Counted from the stretch's first letter, positions 34,681 to 44,131 are shown. The stretch is DNA of 64,000 nucleotides from Oceanobacillus piezotolerans (GCF_003665065.1 NZ_RCHR01000012.1:1-64000); one strand, 5' to 3'. Numbers and translations: made by a program. Notes: generated from the letters alone by a model not told the origin.

Positions 34681-35850
34681 ATGGTCTCAGCAAATACTCG
34701 ATTTTGGATTTTAATTTTATTAGTAGCAATATCAGGTTTTTCTCAAGGAATGCTTATGCCCCTCCTGTCCATTATTTTAGAACAGAATGGCGTTCCTTCT
34801 TCTATTAATGGCCTCCATGCAACAGGGTTATATATTGGTGTCTTAGTCGCTTCCTTTTTCATGGAAAAACCCCTGCAGCGCTTTGGGTTTAAACCTATGA
34901 TCCTGATTGGGGGGCTTACCGTTGTTATCTCGCTGGCACTCTTCCCTTTTTGGCAAGCTTTATGGTTTTGGTTTGTATTAAGGGTTGCAATAGGAATCGG
35001 GGATCAAATGCTTCACTTTGGGACACAGACATGGATTACCACGACTACACCAAAGGAAATTCGAGGAAGACGTGTTGCTTATTATGGCATGTCGTTTGGG
35101 TTAGGTTTTGCAATTGGTCCATTGATGACACGACTTCTCTCTATCCATGAATCACTCCCATTCTTTGCCTCTGCGGCATTAAGCTTTCTTGTATGGTCTA
35201 CCATGCTTTTTGTTCGTAACCAATGGCCACAGGAGGATATAAATTCAGTAAAAGCAACCTCGTCATTCAGCCGCTTTGCCGATACATTAAAGCTAGCCTG
35301 GATTGCATTATTGCCAGCGTTCGGTTATGGATTTTTGGAGGCATCTTTACATAGTATCTTCCCAATTTACGGGCTCAGAATTGGACATGAAGTGGGGATG
35401 CTCTCCTTAATCATTCCTTGTTTTGCTGCTGGTAGTTTAATCACTCAATTACCTCTAGGTATTCTAAGTGACAAAATTGGAAGAAGAAATACGCTGCTTA
35501 TTGTCCTCATATGCGGAACACTTTGCTTTGTTGGCGCAGCTGTTTTTGAAACATCTGTTATTGCATTGTTCTTGTTCTTTACACTAGCAGGTATGCTTGT
35601 TGGGTCCCTATATTCCATGGGAATCGCCTATATGACAGATTTATTGCCAATCCATCTTCTGCCAGCTGGAAACTTAATGATCAGTATTGCATTCAGCTTA
35701 GGAAGTATTGGTGGTCCTTTTATAGGTGGAATATTCGTGGAACTGTTCAAAGAAATATCCTTCTTCTACCTTATTGTTATGGTCTTAGTAGTGATTACAG
35801 CCATGATTTCATTGAAAAAAAGCTCTCTTTCTAATATGAGTAATTCATAA
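34681..35850 (+). CDS. yfkF: MFS transporter YfkF
   Basis: A 389-residue, 12-helix major facilitator. Helix 1 starts ISGFSQGMLMPLLSIILEQN, and the loop between helices 8 and 9 is LGILSDKIGRRNTLL. Likely a drug or metabolite exporter; substrate unknown. A CGGAGGAA site precedes the ATG. The place next to yfkD and yfkH matches B. subtilis (there yfkE lies between, missing here). Confidence 0.87.
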   Translation: MVSANTRFWILILLVAISGFSQGMLMPLLSIILEQNGVPSSINGLHATGLYIGVLVASFFMEKPLQRFGFKPMILIGGLTVVISLALFPFWQALWFWFVLRVAIGIGDQMLHFGTQTWITTTTPKEIRGRRVAYYGMSFGLGFAIGPLMTRLLSIHESLPFFASAALSFLVWSTMLFVRNQWPQEDINSVKATSSFSRFADTLKLAWIALLPAFGYGFLEASLHSIFPIYGLRIGHEVGMLSLIIPCFAAGSLITQLPLGILSDKIGRRNTLLIVLICGTLCFVGAAVFETSVIALFLFFTLAGMLVGSLYSMGIAYMTDLLPIHLLPAGNLMISIAFSLGSIGGPFIGGIFVELFKEISFFYLIVMVLVVITAMISLKKSSLSNMSNS

Positions 35851-35890
35851 GAAAAGATAGCTGTCATAATCTGACAGCTATCTTTTCTTT
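35851..35890. terminator. Bidirectional terminator between yfkF and yfkH
   Basis: GAAAAGATAGCTGTCA / TGACAGCTATCTTTTC, a 16-bp perfect stem with a 5-base loop, A-rich on the left and T-rich on the right. It overlaps the 3' end of yfkH. Confidence 0.9.
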
Positions 35891-36699
35891 CGATATTGTT
35901 CTATAGTAGCATTAACGACACCGCCTAATAGAATTATTATTCCAAAGAGATAGAACCATAACATAAGTATAATAATTGTTCCGAGACTTCCATAGTTAGC
36001 TGAATAGTTCGCAATCTCATTGACATAAAATGAAAAACCAAATGAAACAATTTGCCAAAGAATGGTACCTAATATAGCACCCCAAACAGCATCACGGAAA
36101 TAAATTATTTTATTTGGTGCCAGCTTATACAATGCAAGTAAGACAATAAAGAAAATCACAGTGGAAATTACCCATCTAAGTGTACCCCAAACTTGCAGGA
36201 AATCATCCGATAATCCAAAAAACGAAAAGATAAATTCTCCAATTATTCTGCCAAATATCGGTAGAAGGAGTGAAATAATAATAACCATGACCATAGCAAC
36301 AGTTAATACAACAGCAAGTAACCTCATAGCAATAAAAGAACGGTCTTCTTCAATCCCATATGCCTTGTTAAATGCCTTCATTATCGCATTAACCGCATTA
36401 GATGCTGCCCATAATGTCCCGATAATCCCAATGGATAACAAGCCGCCATTTTGCTGGTTTAATATTTGATTGACATTCGTTTCGATGAGCGTTGTTATTT
36501 CACTAGGAGCATACTGCCCAATAAAGTCTAATATCATCTGCGAGTCAATTGGTATGTATCCAATTAGGTTGAACAAAAACAATAAGAACGGGAAAAGGGA
36601 TAAGAGAAAAAAATACGCTAATTGTGCGGCCCAACCAAATACATCCACTTCATCTATTCGCTGATACAACCTCTTGCCAATGTTTATTACATTACTCAT
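35878..36699 (-). CDS. yfkH: YihY/BrkB family membrane protein
   Basis: A 273-residue protein with six membrane helices. N-terminal DVFGWAAQLAYFFLLSLFPF and C-terminal ANYSANYGSLGTIIILMLWF are the family signatures. Formerly misnamed RNase BN; the real function is unclear. Start at ATG 36699 after GGGAGAG. On the same strand as yfkI and yfkJ downstream-to-upstream, as in B. subtilis. Confidence 0.9.
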   Translation of the reverse strand: MSNVINIGKRLYQRIDEVDVFGWAAQLAYFFLLSLFPFLLFLFNLIGYIPIDSQMILDFIGQYAPSEITTLIETNVNQILNQQNGGLLSIGIIGTLWAASNAVNAIMKAFNKAYGIEEDRSFIAMRLLAVVLTVAMVMVIIISLLLPIFGRIIGEFIFSFFGLSDDFLQVWGTLRWVISTVIFFIVLLALYKLAPNKIIYFRDAVWGAILGTILWQIVSFGFSFYVNEIANYSANYGSLGTIIILMLWFYLFGIIILLGGVVNATIEQYRKKR

Positions 36700-36735
36700 G
36701 CAACTCTCTCCCATACAACAAGGTATATTTTTTTA

Positions 36736-36765
36736 TAAAAAAATCGGCTTTTGCGGCCGATTTCT
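36736..36765 (-). terminator. Terminator after yfkI
   Basis: On the minus strand AAATCGGC-cgcaaaa-GCCGATTT followed by a T-run, between yfkI and yfkH. Confidence 0.85.
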
Positions 36766-36801
36766 TTTAATAATATATACCCTAAGGGATTTTTTATTAA
36801 C

Positions 36802-37095
36802 TTATAATTCTTGATGATTCTTATTCGTAAATTTTTCGATTGTTCCTTCCACTTGTTCCAAAGCGTTAATAGCATTATCTGCTCCGCTTGCAATAGTCTG
36901 ATTCATACGATCCACTGACTCACGAATATTCTCAATTGCTTCAGAAGGATGTTGAATGTAATAAGACGAGCGCTCTTTTGCTACTTCTAATCTGTCTTTC
37001 GCATAATCTCTAGTGTCTTTATCCAATAAAGCAATGATACTTCCAACTGTTGCTCCGATAACCATTCCTGAAACTAATCTGCGTCTACCCATCAT
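36802..37095 (-). CDS. yfkI: YtxH-like small protein
   Basis: A 97-residue protein: a short N-terminal membrane or membrane-associated segment (LVSGMVIGATVGSIIALL, about 6-23) followed by LDKDTRDYAKDRLEVAKE and an amphipathic helical tail. This is the YtxH-like arrangement. Function unknown; relatives are stress-induced. GGAGAG lies just before the ATG. Order yfkJ-yfkI-yfkH is as in B. subtilis. Confidence 0.8.
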   Translation of the reverse strand: MMGRRRLVSGMVIGATVGSIIALLDKDTRDYAKDRLEVAKERSSYYIQHPSEAIENIRESVDRMNQTIASGADNAINALEQVEGTIEKFTNKNHQEL

Positions 37096-37107
37096 CAATC
37101 TCTCCTT

Positions 37108-37581
37108 TTATGTAAGTGAATGTTGCTTTTTAATATAGTTTAATAATTCCTTGCATCCTTCAGTCACTAACGAGTAAGTATAATCAAAATCACCTGTGTA
37201 ATAAGGATCTGGAACATTGGACTCTCGTGGTTCCTCAATGAAGTCCATTAATTTCCTAACGACGATACCATCGATTGGTTTAGAAAATTTCTTTAATCCT
37301 TCTATATTCTGATCGTCCATTGCAATAATATAATCGAATGATGACCAATCCTTCTCACTTATCTGTCTAGCGACGATCCCCTCATAAGTAATTTTCTCCC
37401 TATCCAACACCTCTCTTGTACCTCGATGCGGTCCTTTGCCAATATGCCAATCTCCAAGCCCACTGGAATCCACTTTGATTTTATCAGATAAGTTCTCTTT
37501 TTTCACGAATTCGCGGAAAACCGCTTCAGCCATAGGAGATCTGCAAATATTGCCTAAACAAACAAATAAAACATGAATCAT
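37108..37581 (-). CDS. yfkJ: Low molecular weight protein-tyrosine phosphatase
   Basis: A 157-residue enzyme. The P-loop is VCLGNICRSPMAEAVFR with catalytic C8 and R14, and the general acid is in VPDPYYTGDF near residue 120. B. subtilis YfkJ has this activity and helps in ethanol and other stress resistance. It starts a short leftward operon with yfkI, 13 bp apart. Confidence 0.93.
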   Translation of the reverse strand: MIHVLFVCLGNICRSPMAEAVFREFVKKENLSDKIKVDSSGLGDWHIGKGPHRGTREVLDREKITYEGIVARQISEKDWSSFDYIIAMDDQNIEGLKKFSKPIDGIVVRKLMDFIEEPRESNVPDPYYTGDFDYTYSLVTEGCKELLNYIKKQHSLT

Positions 37582-37731
37582 GATATCACCTTTTCACTCT
37601 TTATTTCTATTATAAGCAAATCGCAACCTCTTAAGCAAAAGTTATACTAGCTATTTATCCAAACCGTCTAAAAGGTAATATAATATTTTTGGGTTTTAGG
37701 AATTAACGACTGTTTTCGTATCCTTCTGGCT

Positions 37732-37965
37732 TTCATTTGGTTTATGAGTGACCGCTTGGTTGTTTTCTACTTTCATTTGGGAGTTCATACAGCTCATGAA
37801 TGACCGTTTAAGCGATTTCACCTTGCATAAGGGCTTTCATAAAGCTTATGAATGACCGTTTGAGCTATTTCACTTTGCATTCGGGACTTCATAAAGCTTA
37901 TGAATGACCGTTTGAGCTATTTCACTTTCCATTCGGGACTTCATACAGCTCATGAGTGAAATTCC
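37732..37965 (+). repeat. 52-bp tandem repeat array 1 (4.5 units)
   Basis: TTCAT motifs at 37732, 37784, 37836, 37888 and 37940 are spaced by exactly 52 bp. The unit is TTCATAAAGCTTATGAATGA, then CCGTTTGAGCTATTTCAC and TTTGCATTCGGGAC; the first unit is the most diverged and the last is cut short. Each unit contains a TTCAT-7nt-ATGAA dyad. Since 52 is not a multiple of three, it is not coding. It lies between yfkJ and the SRAP gene. Confidence 0.9.
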
Positions 37966-38020
37966 ACCTTCTTTAACCATACTAGTAGCTAGAGAAGAAA
38001 AGGAAAAAGAGAAATCTGAA

Positions 38021-38055
38021 TAAAAATCCCCACTCGCCACCCGAGCAGGGTTTCT
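38021..38055 (-). terminator. Terminator of the SRAP gene
   Basis: On the minus strand CCCTGCTCG / CGAGTGGGG hairpin followed by ATTTTTATT. Confidence 0.75.
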
Positions 38056-38057
38056 AT

Positions 38058-38723
38058 CTATGTGATAGGCATAATACATTGCTCATCATTATTCTTCGCA
38101 GAATTTACATAACTTGCAACATCATAAGCCTGTAAATCATCTACTTCGATAGACTGTAAAAATTCACTAGCCTCATTCGGATGCAATTTGACTGGTTCGA
38201 TCCATTTCTCTTCCTTTTCTTTCGGCAGAATAATCGGCATGCGGTGATGGATTTTCTGCATAAATGGATTCGCATCCTTTGTCAGAATCGTACAAGTAAA
38301 CAATGTCTTCCCTTCATCTTCCCATTTATCCCAAAGACCAGCAAAGGCAAATAAACTTCTATCCTGTAATTGAATACGTTTTGGCTGTTTCCCTTCCTTT
38401 GTCGTCAACCATTCATAAAAGCTATCAGCAATAATGAGACAGCGCTTCTGAGCCATTAAACGCTTGAAGCTAGGTTTTTCATGAGCTGTTTCACTTCTGG
38501 CATTAATCATCTTATAGCCGATTTTCTCATCATTAGCCCATGAAGGCACTAACCCCCAACGTAAGTATCCAGCTCGCTTTTCCTTGCCATTATGAATAAT
38601 TGCCAATACGTTTTGACCTGGAGCGATGTTATAGCTCTGATGATATTCTTCAATCGGATTTTCTAAATCAAATTCATTTAGGATTTCCAGTTCATCTGCA
38701 AGTAATGTATATCTTCCACACAT
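38058..38723 (-). CDS. SOS response-associated peptidase family protein (SRAP; YedK/HMCES)
   Basis: A 221-residue protein that forms a stable thiazolidine crosslink with abasic sites in single-stranded DNA through C2. Start must be the ATG giving MCGRYTLL, since C2 has to be N-terminal after Met removal; AAGGGGGAAGG precedes it. Other active-site motifs: NIAPGQ, INARSETAHEKPSF, DSFYEWL and HHRMPIIL. Upstream on the same strand lies glutaminase. No clear LexA box seen. Confidence 0.93.
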   Translation of the reverse strand: MCGRYTLLADELEILNEFDLENPIEEYHQSYNIAPGQNVLAIIHNGKEKRAGYLRWGLVPSWANDEKIGYKMINARSETAHEKPSFKRLMAQKRCLIIADSFYEWLTTKEGKQPKRIQLQDRSLFAFAGLWDKWEDEGKTLFTCTILTKDANPFMQKIHHRMPIILPKEKEEKWIEPVKLHPNEASEFLQSIEVDDLQAYDVASYVNSAKNNDEQCIMPIT

Positions 38724-38740
38724 TTCCCTTCCCCCTTTGA

Positions 38741-39736
38741 TTAAAAGATGCTTAGATCCCATTGTGTTGCTATATGACGAAGCAAACGGATTCCCGCAAT
38801 ACTATTTCCTTGTTTATCTAAAGCTGGACCATATACACCTATTCCACATCCATCTAAAAACGGTAAATATTCATTCCTTATTCTTGGTGGCGCGAGGGCA
38901 ATAATCCCACCAGAGACACCGCTTTTCGCCGGTATGCCCACGTAAGCGGCAAATTTCCCAGATGCATCGTACATCCCACAAGTAAGCATCAATGACTTTG
39001 CAAGCCGCGCAATTTGGCGAGGAATTATTTCCGTTCCTGTCTTCGGATCCTCCCCATCATTAGCTAGGACCATCCCCATCACCGCAAGATCATCCAGCTG
39101 GATTTCTATAGAGCATTGTTTGAAATATGTATCCAATGTTAGCTCAAGCTCAGATTCTAAGAAATCCATTTCAAGTAAATAATAGCCAATCGCTCGATTA
39201 CGGATCGAGGTATCACATTCAGATCGATATACTTCTTCATTAATCTTTGGCCGATACCCTAACATTCTTCCGAAAAGATTTAATAATGGATTTAATTTTT
39301 CATCCGAAGTTTTCCCTTCCAACAGCGAAGCAACAGTAATTGCTCCTGCATTCACATATGGGTTGAAGGGCTTTTTTACTTGCCTCATTTCCAAATGCAT
39401 AATGGAATTAAATGCTTCTCCCGTCGGCTCTACATCAATACGGTCTAAAACGTAAGAAATTCCTCTTTCCATACATGCAGTAATAAAAGTAAACACTTTT
39501 GAAATACTTTGGATCGTAAATGGCACATCGACTGTACCTGATTTAATCTTTACTCCATTAATCCCAACAATGGAAATACCTAAATCAAGTTTATTTGCTC
39601 GCTGTAACTCTGGTATATAGGAGGCTACTTCTCCATTCTCTGTATGACGCAAGTAAAACCTCACCCAATCATCGACATAATTCTGTAGCCAGTCCTCTGT
39701 CAGTTCCGTGTTTTTGTTTGGTGCTCCTTGTACCAA
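38741..39736 (-). CDS. glsA: Glutaminase (serine-dependent beta-lactamase fold)
   Basis: Hydrolyses glutamine to glutamate and ammonia. The 331-residue protein has the catalytic SxxK in QSISKVFTF and the typical FNPYVNAGAITVASLL, PAKSGVSGGI segments. A typical bacterial glutaminase is about 305-330 residues. I choose TTG at 39736 (MVQGAPNKN) because GGAGGTGG lies a few bases upstream; longer ATG starts (to 39766) are upstream of that site. Confidence 0.92.
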   Translation of the reverse strand: MVQGAPNKNTELTEDWLQNYVDDWVRFYLRHTENGEVASYIPELQRANKLDLGISIVGINGVKIKSGTVDVPFTIQSISKVFTFITACMERGISYVLDRIDVEPTGEAFNSIMHLEMRQVKKPFNPYVNAGAITVASLLEGKTSDEKLNPLLNLFGRMLGYRPKINEEVYRSECDTSIRNRAIGYYLLEMDFLESELELTLDTYFKQCSIEIQLDDLAVMGMVLANDGEDPKTGTEIIPRQIARLAKSLMLTCGMYDASGKFAAYVGIPAKSGVSGGIIALAPPRIRNEYLPFLDGCGIGVYGPALDKQGNSIAGIRLLRHIATQWDLSIF

Positions 39737-39779
39737 TTCAACCACCTCCATCATAGTATTCATCATTTAAAGATAAATA

Positions 39780-39808
39780 TTGCAAAAAAAAGAAGCGTTA
39801 GTTTGCTT
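39780..39808 (-). terminator. Terminator of plsC
   Basis: On the minus strand GAAGCAAACTAACGCTTC followed by TTTTTTTTG; the stem includes the last codons of plsC. Confidence 0.7.
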
Positions 39809-40577
39809 CTTCATTCATTCTTTTCTCACGGACATTTCCATATGACTTTTCCTCTACTTGTATTGTTTCTAGACTCTCTCCAATAATTCCTTGAACGTTT
39901 TTCGCTAATTCAGCACTTTTCCATTTTTGGTATGTTTCAGGATAGATGGGGTCGTGTATCTCCAACGAAATGTCGGACCCTTTAATTCTTCCATTTGATC
40001 CTTCTAATATGGGATACGTACCATCTATCGTTACTGGGACAATTGGAACATTTGCCTTTGTACCCAATCGAAAGCTGCCTGGTTTAAATTCATTTAATTC
40101 CCTGCCATGGCCTCTCGTCCCTTCTGGGAAAATAACCATCGAATGACCGGCCTTTAAATGATTAATCCCTTGCCCAATAGCTTGCATCGACTGCCTTCGA
40201 TCACCTCTATCGATAAAAACACAATGGATTAGTTCCATCCAGTCACTCACAATTGGCAGCTTTTTAATTTCTTCCTTAGCAATGAATCCAACTGGCTTTC
40301 CTAAATATCCAAGCATGGCAAGAATATCAAACAGTCCTTGGTGATTGGCAACAAATAAAACAGCTTCGTCAGGGAGCTTCTCTCTGCCTTTTACGCTTAT
40401 GGTAGAACCTGTTGCTTTAATGACTTTTTTAGGAATGGTATTCGGTATAGTAAATATCTCTTCATCTGATACCTTCTCTGGGTTTCTTTTTAATTGATTC
40501 TTGGTTTTTTGGAGTTTAAAAATTGTACTAAGTATAAGTATTCCAGAATATATGTAGATTCCTATTGTACGAATCAA
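39798..40577 (-). CDS. plsC: 1-acyl-sn-glycerol-3-phosphate acyltransferase
   Basis: Acylates lysophosphatidic acid to phosphatidic acid at the membrane. The 259-residue protein has the acyltransferase motifs NHQGLFD (NHxxxxD) near 78, FIDRGDRRQS, and FPEGTRG, followed by PIVPVTIDGTYP. An N-terminal membrane segment (about 3-18) anchors it. Start is a TTG with AAGGAGGAG upstream. Confidence 0.92.
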   Translation of the reverse strand: MIRTIGIYIYSGILILSTIFKLQKTKNQLKRNPEKVSDEEIFTIPNTIPKKVIKATGSTISVKGREKLPDEAVLFVANHQGLFDILAMLGYLGKPVGFIAKEEIKKLPIVSDWMELIHCVFIDRGDRRQSMQAIGQGINHLKAGHSMVIFPEGTRGHGRELNEFKPGSFRLGTKANVPIVPVTIDGTYPILEGSNGRIKGSDISLEIHDPIYPETYQKWKSAELAKNVQGIIGESLETIQVEEKSYGNVREKRMNEEAN

Positions 40578-40679
40578 TTTTTCTCCTCCTTTATAAGGTT
40601 ACATTATCATTATAAAGGATGTCTTTCAGAAAAGAGAAATAGTTTGATAGAACTATTAATGTTTTACTAATAGGAACAA

Positions 40680-40886
40680 AGGCGCAAGAGCCCGTTTAGC
40701 AACGTACAAACTGGAGCGCTCCGCAATGAGATAAAGGAAACACGACGACCGTAGGGACATAGGAAGTTCGACTATGTCGAACTGTTATCGTAGTGGAGGA
40801 GCGTGAAGTTTGGGACTGCGCAATGCTTGTCCCACCAAAAGATCTGCTAGTTGCTGGGCTCTGGAGCCGGACGTGGCCTTTCTTAT
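40680..40886 (+). repeat. Dispersed intergenic element, copy 2 of 3
   Basis: About 205 bp, the simplest full copy: GCCCGTTTAGCAACGTACAA at one end, a central GTTATCGTAGTGGAGGAGCG block and CTAGTTGCTGGGC near the other end. The blocks are in the same order and near-identical to 6627-6882 (inverted) and 57195-57352. Contains inverted repeats such as AGTTCGACTATGTCGAACT. No coding function. Confidence 0.8.
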
Positions 40887-40930
40887 GATAAGAATTATCC
40901 ACAGATTATTCATTTATAATTTCCAAGACT

Positions 40931-40963
40931 AAAAAAAAGAGACTAGCTAGAAGCTAGTCCCTT
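40931..40963 (-). terminator. Terminator of the CAP-domain protein gene
   Basis: On the minus strand GGGACTAGCTT / AGCTAGTCTC hairpin followed by TTTTTTT. Confidence 0.85.
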
Positions 40964-40995
40964 CATTAAAATCCATATTAAATCTGTATCCAGAC

Positions 40996-41877
40996 TTATT
41001 TACCAATAAATTGCTGTGTCCAAACATTTCCGTTTTCTACATAGCCCACACCAATGTGTGTAAATTGGCCATTTAGAATGTTAGCGCGGTGACCTTCACT
41101 ATTCATCCAAGCGTTAACAACTTCCGCTGGAGTACGTTGACCCTTAGCAATGTTTTCACCTGCTGTTTTATAAGAGATTCCGAAGCTCTTCATCATATCG
41201 AATGGAGAACCGTATTTAGGACTATTGTGGTCAAAATAGTTATTTACAGCCATGTCATTTGATTTCTCACGTGCTACTTTACTTAATTCTGTATCAATTT
41301 CAAGTGGTGCTAAACCTTGCTTAGCACGTTCTTGGTTTGTTAGCTCAACAACTTCTTGTTCAAATTGGCTTAATTCAGAAGCTTGCTTTTCTGTTTCAGC
41401 TTTAGCTGGTTGAGTGTTTTCTTTTGCTGGTTGTTGAACTGGAGCTTGTGCTTTCGGCTGTTCAGCTTTTTTAGCTGGAGCTTGTGCTTTCGGCTGTTCA
41501 GCTTGTTTTGCTGGAGCTTGTGCTTTTGGCTGTTCTACTTTCTTTTCTGGTGCTTTCTCTTTAACTGGTTGTTTTACCTCAGCTTCAGTTTCATTTGCCT
41601 TTTGTTCTTGAGCAGGCTGCTGTTTTTCTATCTTATTAATGTTGATAGAATCCCAATTTACGTTAAATTGATCCATAACACGCTTTACGATAGAATTAAT
41701 TTTATCTGTATTTATATTGTCACTTGTGATTTGACCTTTTTCCCCATTAATAGAGTAGTAGACTTTATATGAAGCATTTGCAGCATCTGTATTAGCTGAT
41801 GCATCTGCATTAGTAATAGTACCTCCGAAGATAAATGCTGTTGATAATACAGCTACCATTCCTACTTTTTTAAGCAT
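40996..41877 (-). CDS. Secreted CAP/SCP-domain protein
   Basis: A 293-residue protein with a signal peptide (about 1-27), a low-complexity linker rich in Lys, Pro, Gln and Ala (about 95-165; KAQAPAK repeats), and a C-terminal CAP domain (about 172-293). The CAP signatures are LTNQERAKQGLAPLE, NDMAVNNYFDHNSP and HRANILNGQFTHIGVGY. It resembles YkwD and spore-coat SafA-linked proteins. The function of bacterial CAP domains is uncertain. The linker may span or bind the wall. It stands alone between a repeat and a terminator. Confidence 0.9.
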   Translation of the reverse strand: MLKKVGMVAVLSTAFIFGGTITNADASANTDAANASYKVYYSINGEKGQITSDNINTDKINSIVKRVMDQFNVNWDSININKIEKQQPAQEQKANETEAEVKQPVKEKAPEKKVEQPKAQAPAKQAEQPKAQAPAKKAEQPKAQAPVQQPAKENTQPAKAETEKQASELSQFEQEVVELTNQERAKQGLAPLEIDTELSKVAREKSNDMAVNNYFDHNSPKYGSPFDMMKSFGISYKTAGENIAKGQRTPAEVVNAWMNSEGHRANILNGQFTHIGVGYVENGNVWTQQFIGK

Positions 41878-42329
41878 ATATATTACCTCTCCTTATAAGT
41901 TGGTTTAGCAAGAAGCATTGCTGCTTGTCTTGCAGGAACATCATAGCACGACTTTCTTGTAATATTTATGCCATATTCTAGCAATCGGGAAAAAGCCATA
42001 TCCAGTTTTCCCCAATTATCAGGTAGGCCTTGTCAGACAAAGAGTTCTGTTGCTTCTAATTTTTAGCAGTGGTACCATAAAGAGGGTGAATATGATATAT
42101 CTACAATAAATTCAGGATTGACAGGTTTTTGTTTGGCTGACTTTGTTACAAAGACCCGAAATTTGTAAATAAAATGTTACTTGATTTGGGCCTGTGAGTT
42201 CGATAAATTTATATATATCAACAATTTTAGACATATTAAGAGAAGACTTATTAGACGATGCAAAATTGTAATAATCAAACAATTATTCAAGTTAAGATAA
42301 GAAACTCATACATCATTGGAGGAACGGTT
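41878..42329. other. 452-bp intergenic region before the MreB paralogue
   Basis: Divergent promoter region for the CAP protein gene and the MreB-like gene. I see a TTGACA at about 42118-42123 but no convincing -10 at the right distance, several AT-rich stretches, and no riboswitch, small ORF or repeat that I recognise. Confidence 0.5.
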
Positions 42330-43337
42330 ATGTTTTCAAATGCAGAAATTGGAATCGATTTAGGTACTGCCAATATCCTTATTTATTCAAAGTCCAAGGG
42401 AATTGTTTTAAACGAACCATCTGTCGTTGCAATAGATATTAATACGAAACAAGTAGTTGCAGTGGGGACGGAAGCGAAAGAAATGATCGGAAAAACGCCA
42501 AAAAATATTATTCCTATACGTCCATTAAGGGATGGAGTAATAGCTGATTATGATGTTACTGCGCAAATGCTGAAAGCTCTGCTTAAAAAGGTAAGTAAAA
42601 AAGCTGGCATTTCCACACGTAAACCAACTGTAGTAGTTTGTACACCTTCAGGAAGTACCTCCGTAGAACGCAGAGCTATACATAATGCTGTTACTAGCTA
42701 TGGTGCAAAACAGGTTCATCTTATTGAGGAGCCTGTAGCAGCAGCTATCGGAGCTGACTTACCAGTTGATGAGCCAATTGCTAACGTGGTATTGGATATC
42801 GGTGGTGGTACATCCGAAGTTGGAATCATTTCCTTCGGTGGAGTTGTAGCATGCAATTCTGTTCGTGTAGGTGGCGACAGATTAGATGAGGAAATCATTC
42901 AGAATATCCGTAAACACTATAATATCCTTATTGGTGAGCGTACCGCAGAAAATATTAAGATGGAAATCGGATACGCGCATAAAAATCATAAGGAAGAATC
43001 TATGGACATCCGTGGACGTGATATGGTAACTGGATTACCGAAGACCATTACGATTACTTCTTATGAAGTCTATTCTGCCATTCAGGAATCTCTTGAACAG
43101 ATTCTTGATGCAGTACGTGCAACACTTGAAGAATGTCCACCAGAATTAAGTGGGGATATTGTCGATCATGGTATCGTTATTACAGGTGGCGGCGCCTTGC
43201 TGAAAGGAATGCAGGAATGGCTCTCTAATGAGCTTAATGTACCTGTGCATATTGCAACAAATCCTTTGGAATCTGTCGCAGTTGGTACGGGAAGAGCACT
43301 TAAAATGATAAATAAATTACAAAAAGCAGCAAAATAA
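42330..43337 (+). CDS. mreBH: MreB paralogue (MreBH-like) rod-shape protein
   Basis: A 335-residue actin-fold ATPase that polymerises under the membrane and directs cell-wall synthesis. Phosphate-1 motif [18 protein letters not shown] at the N-terminus, phosphate-2 [14 protein letters not shown] and adenosine motif [11 protein letters not shown]. Length equals B. subtilis MreBH (335). It is separate from any mreC/mreD genes, so it is a paralogue, either MreBH or Mbl; I favour MreBH by context and length. The ATG at 42330 has TTGGAGGAACG upstream. Confidence 0.88.
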   Translation: MFSNAEIGIDLGTANILIYSKSKGIVLNEPSVVAIDINTKQVVAVGTEAKEMIGKTPKNIIPIRPLRDGVIADYDVTAQMLKALLKKVSKKAGISTRKPTVVVCTPSGSTSVERRAIHNAVTSYGAKQVHLIEEPVAAAIGADLPVDEPIANVVLDIGGGTSEVGIISFGGVVACNSVRVGGDRLDEEIIQNIRKHYNILIGERTAENIKMEIGYAHKNHKEESMDIRGRDMVTGLPKTITITSYEVYSAIQESLEQILDAVRATLEECPPELSGDIVDHGIVITGGGALLKGMQEWLSNELNVPVHIATNPLESVAVGTGRALKMINKLQKAAK

Positions 43338-43340
43338 TGA

Positions 43341-43376
43341 AAAGCTCATGCAGAAGTGCATGGGCTTTATTCATTT
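43341..43376 (+). terminator. Terminator of the MreB paralogue gene
   Basis: AAAGCTCATGCA / TGCATGGGCTTT hairpin with a 4-base loop, followed by ATTCATTTCTTT. Confidence 0.65.
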
Positions 43377-43533
43377 CTTTAAATTTTATACTAGGCTGAA
43401 AAAATAACTAAAGTGAGTTTTTCCTATCCAAATTCGTTAGCTTCTAATCTTCTCTAAAAAAGATGTTGAATCGCACGTTACGTGTTGTTATATACTTATA
43501 GAAGGATGCTACGAACAAGGAGGTTAGATAAAT

Positions 43534-43917
43534 ATGGATGTTGTCTATATATCTACAATTGCGGTCACGATTATGTTTGTGATGATAGCTGGTTTTCAAG
43601 TACTACTTTCACTTGGTTATCCAGTTGGCGAATTCGCAATGGGAGGCTTTTATAAAGTACTGCCAAAAAAATTACGTATAGTCAGTGCAGCAAATGCAAT
43701 TCTTCTCCTTTTTATGGGATATGTTTTTCTTTCTCATTCAAAAATTATAAACGGTTACCCTTTCATACCAACTACTATATTAATCTGGATATTCACCATT
43801 TTTCTAGGACTAAATACAGTAGCAAATCTCATTTCCCAGAGTAAGAAAGAAAAATTAGTTATGACACCATTATCAAGTATTGCTTTTGTATTATGTTTAA
43901 TTATTGCAGCTTCATAA
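43534..43917 (+). CDS. Four-helix membrane protein of unknown function
   Basis: A 127-residue hydrophobic protein with four predicted membrane helices (about 6-28, 47-66, 76-96 and 107-126). Between helices 1 and 2 is YPVGEFAMGGFYKVLPKKLR. An AAGGAGGT site precedes the ATG. Similar four-helix proteins occur in Bacillus, but I cannot name the family. It is followed by the leader of the CoA-transferase operon. Confidence 0.75.
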   Translation: MDVVYISTIAVTIMFVMIAGFQVLLSLGYPVGEFAMGGFYKVLPKKLRIVSAANAILLLFMGYVFLSHSKIINGYPFIPTTILIWIFTIFLGLNTVANLISQSKKEKLVMTPLSSIAFVLCLIIAAS

Positions 43918-44115
43918 TGAATAACGTTTTGTATGCTTGGCCAAGCCTCTAGGGAGATTGTCCATTGTTTCTATATGGAGAGATAGTTGTTCAAGGCATT
44001 CATAATGAAATATTTTTAGAGCTTGTTTTCATTGTTCTTTCGCCGAAAATGGGCTTACATATAACACGACATATCCACTACGGCTATTATTCTTAAAAAA
44101 ATTATAAAAATTCTA

Positions 44116-44131
44116 AAGAAACCGTTTACAA
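44116..44131. promoter_or_regulatory. Candidate cre site (CcpA) over the -35
   Basis: AAGAAACCGTTTACAA agrees with the cre consensus WTGNAANCGNWWNCWW at all but one position. It covers the -35 element, so CcpA bound here would block transcription when glucose is present. This fits an operon for acyl-CoA catabolism. Confidence 0.65.

Noticed and set aside
37870..38079. 69-residue minus-strand ORF
   Set aside because: It spans the 52-bp array and the SRAP terminator and has no ribosome-binding site.
41383..41772. Plus-strand ORF rich in Phe, Leu and Cys
   Set aside because: Shadow of the Lys/Pro/Ala-rich linker of the CAP-domain protein on the other strand.
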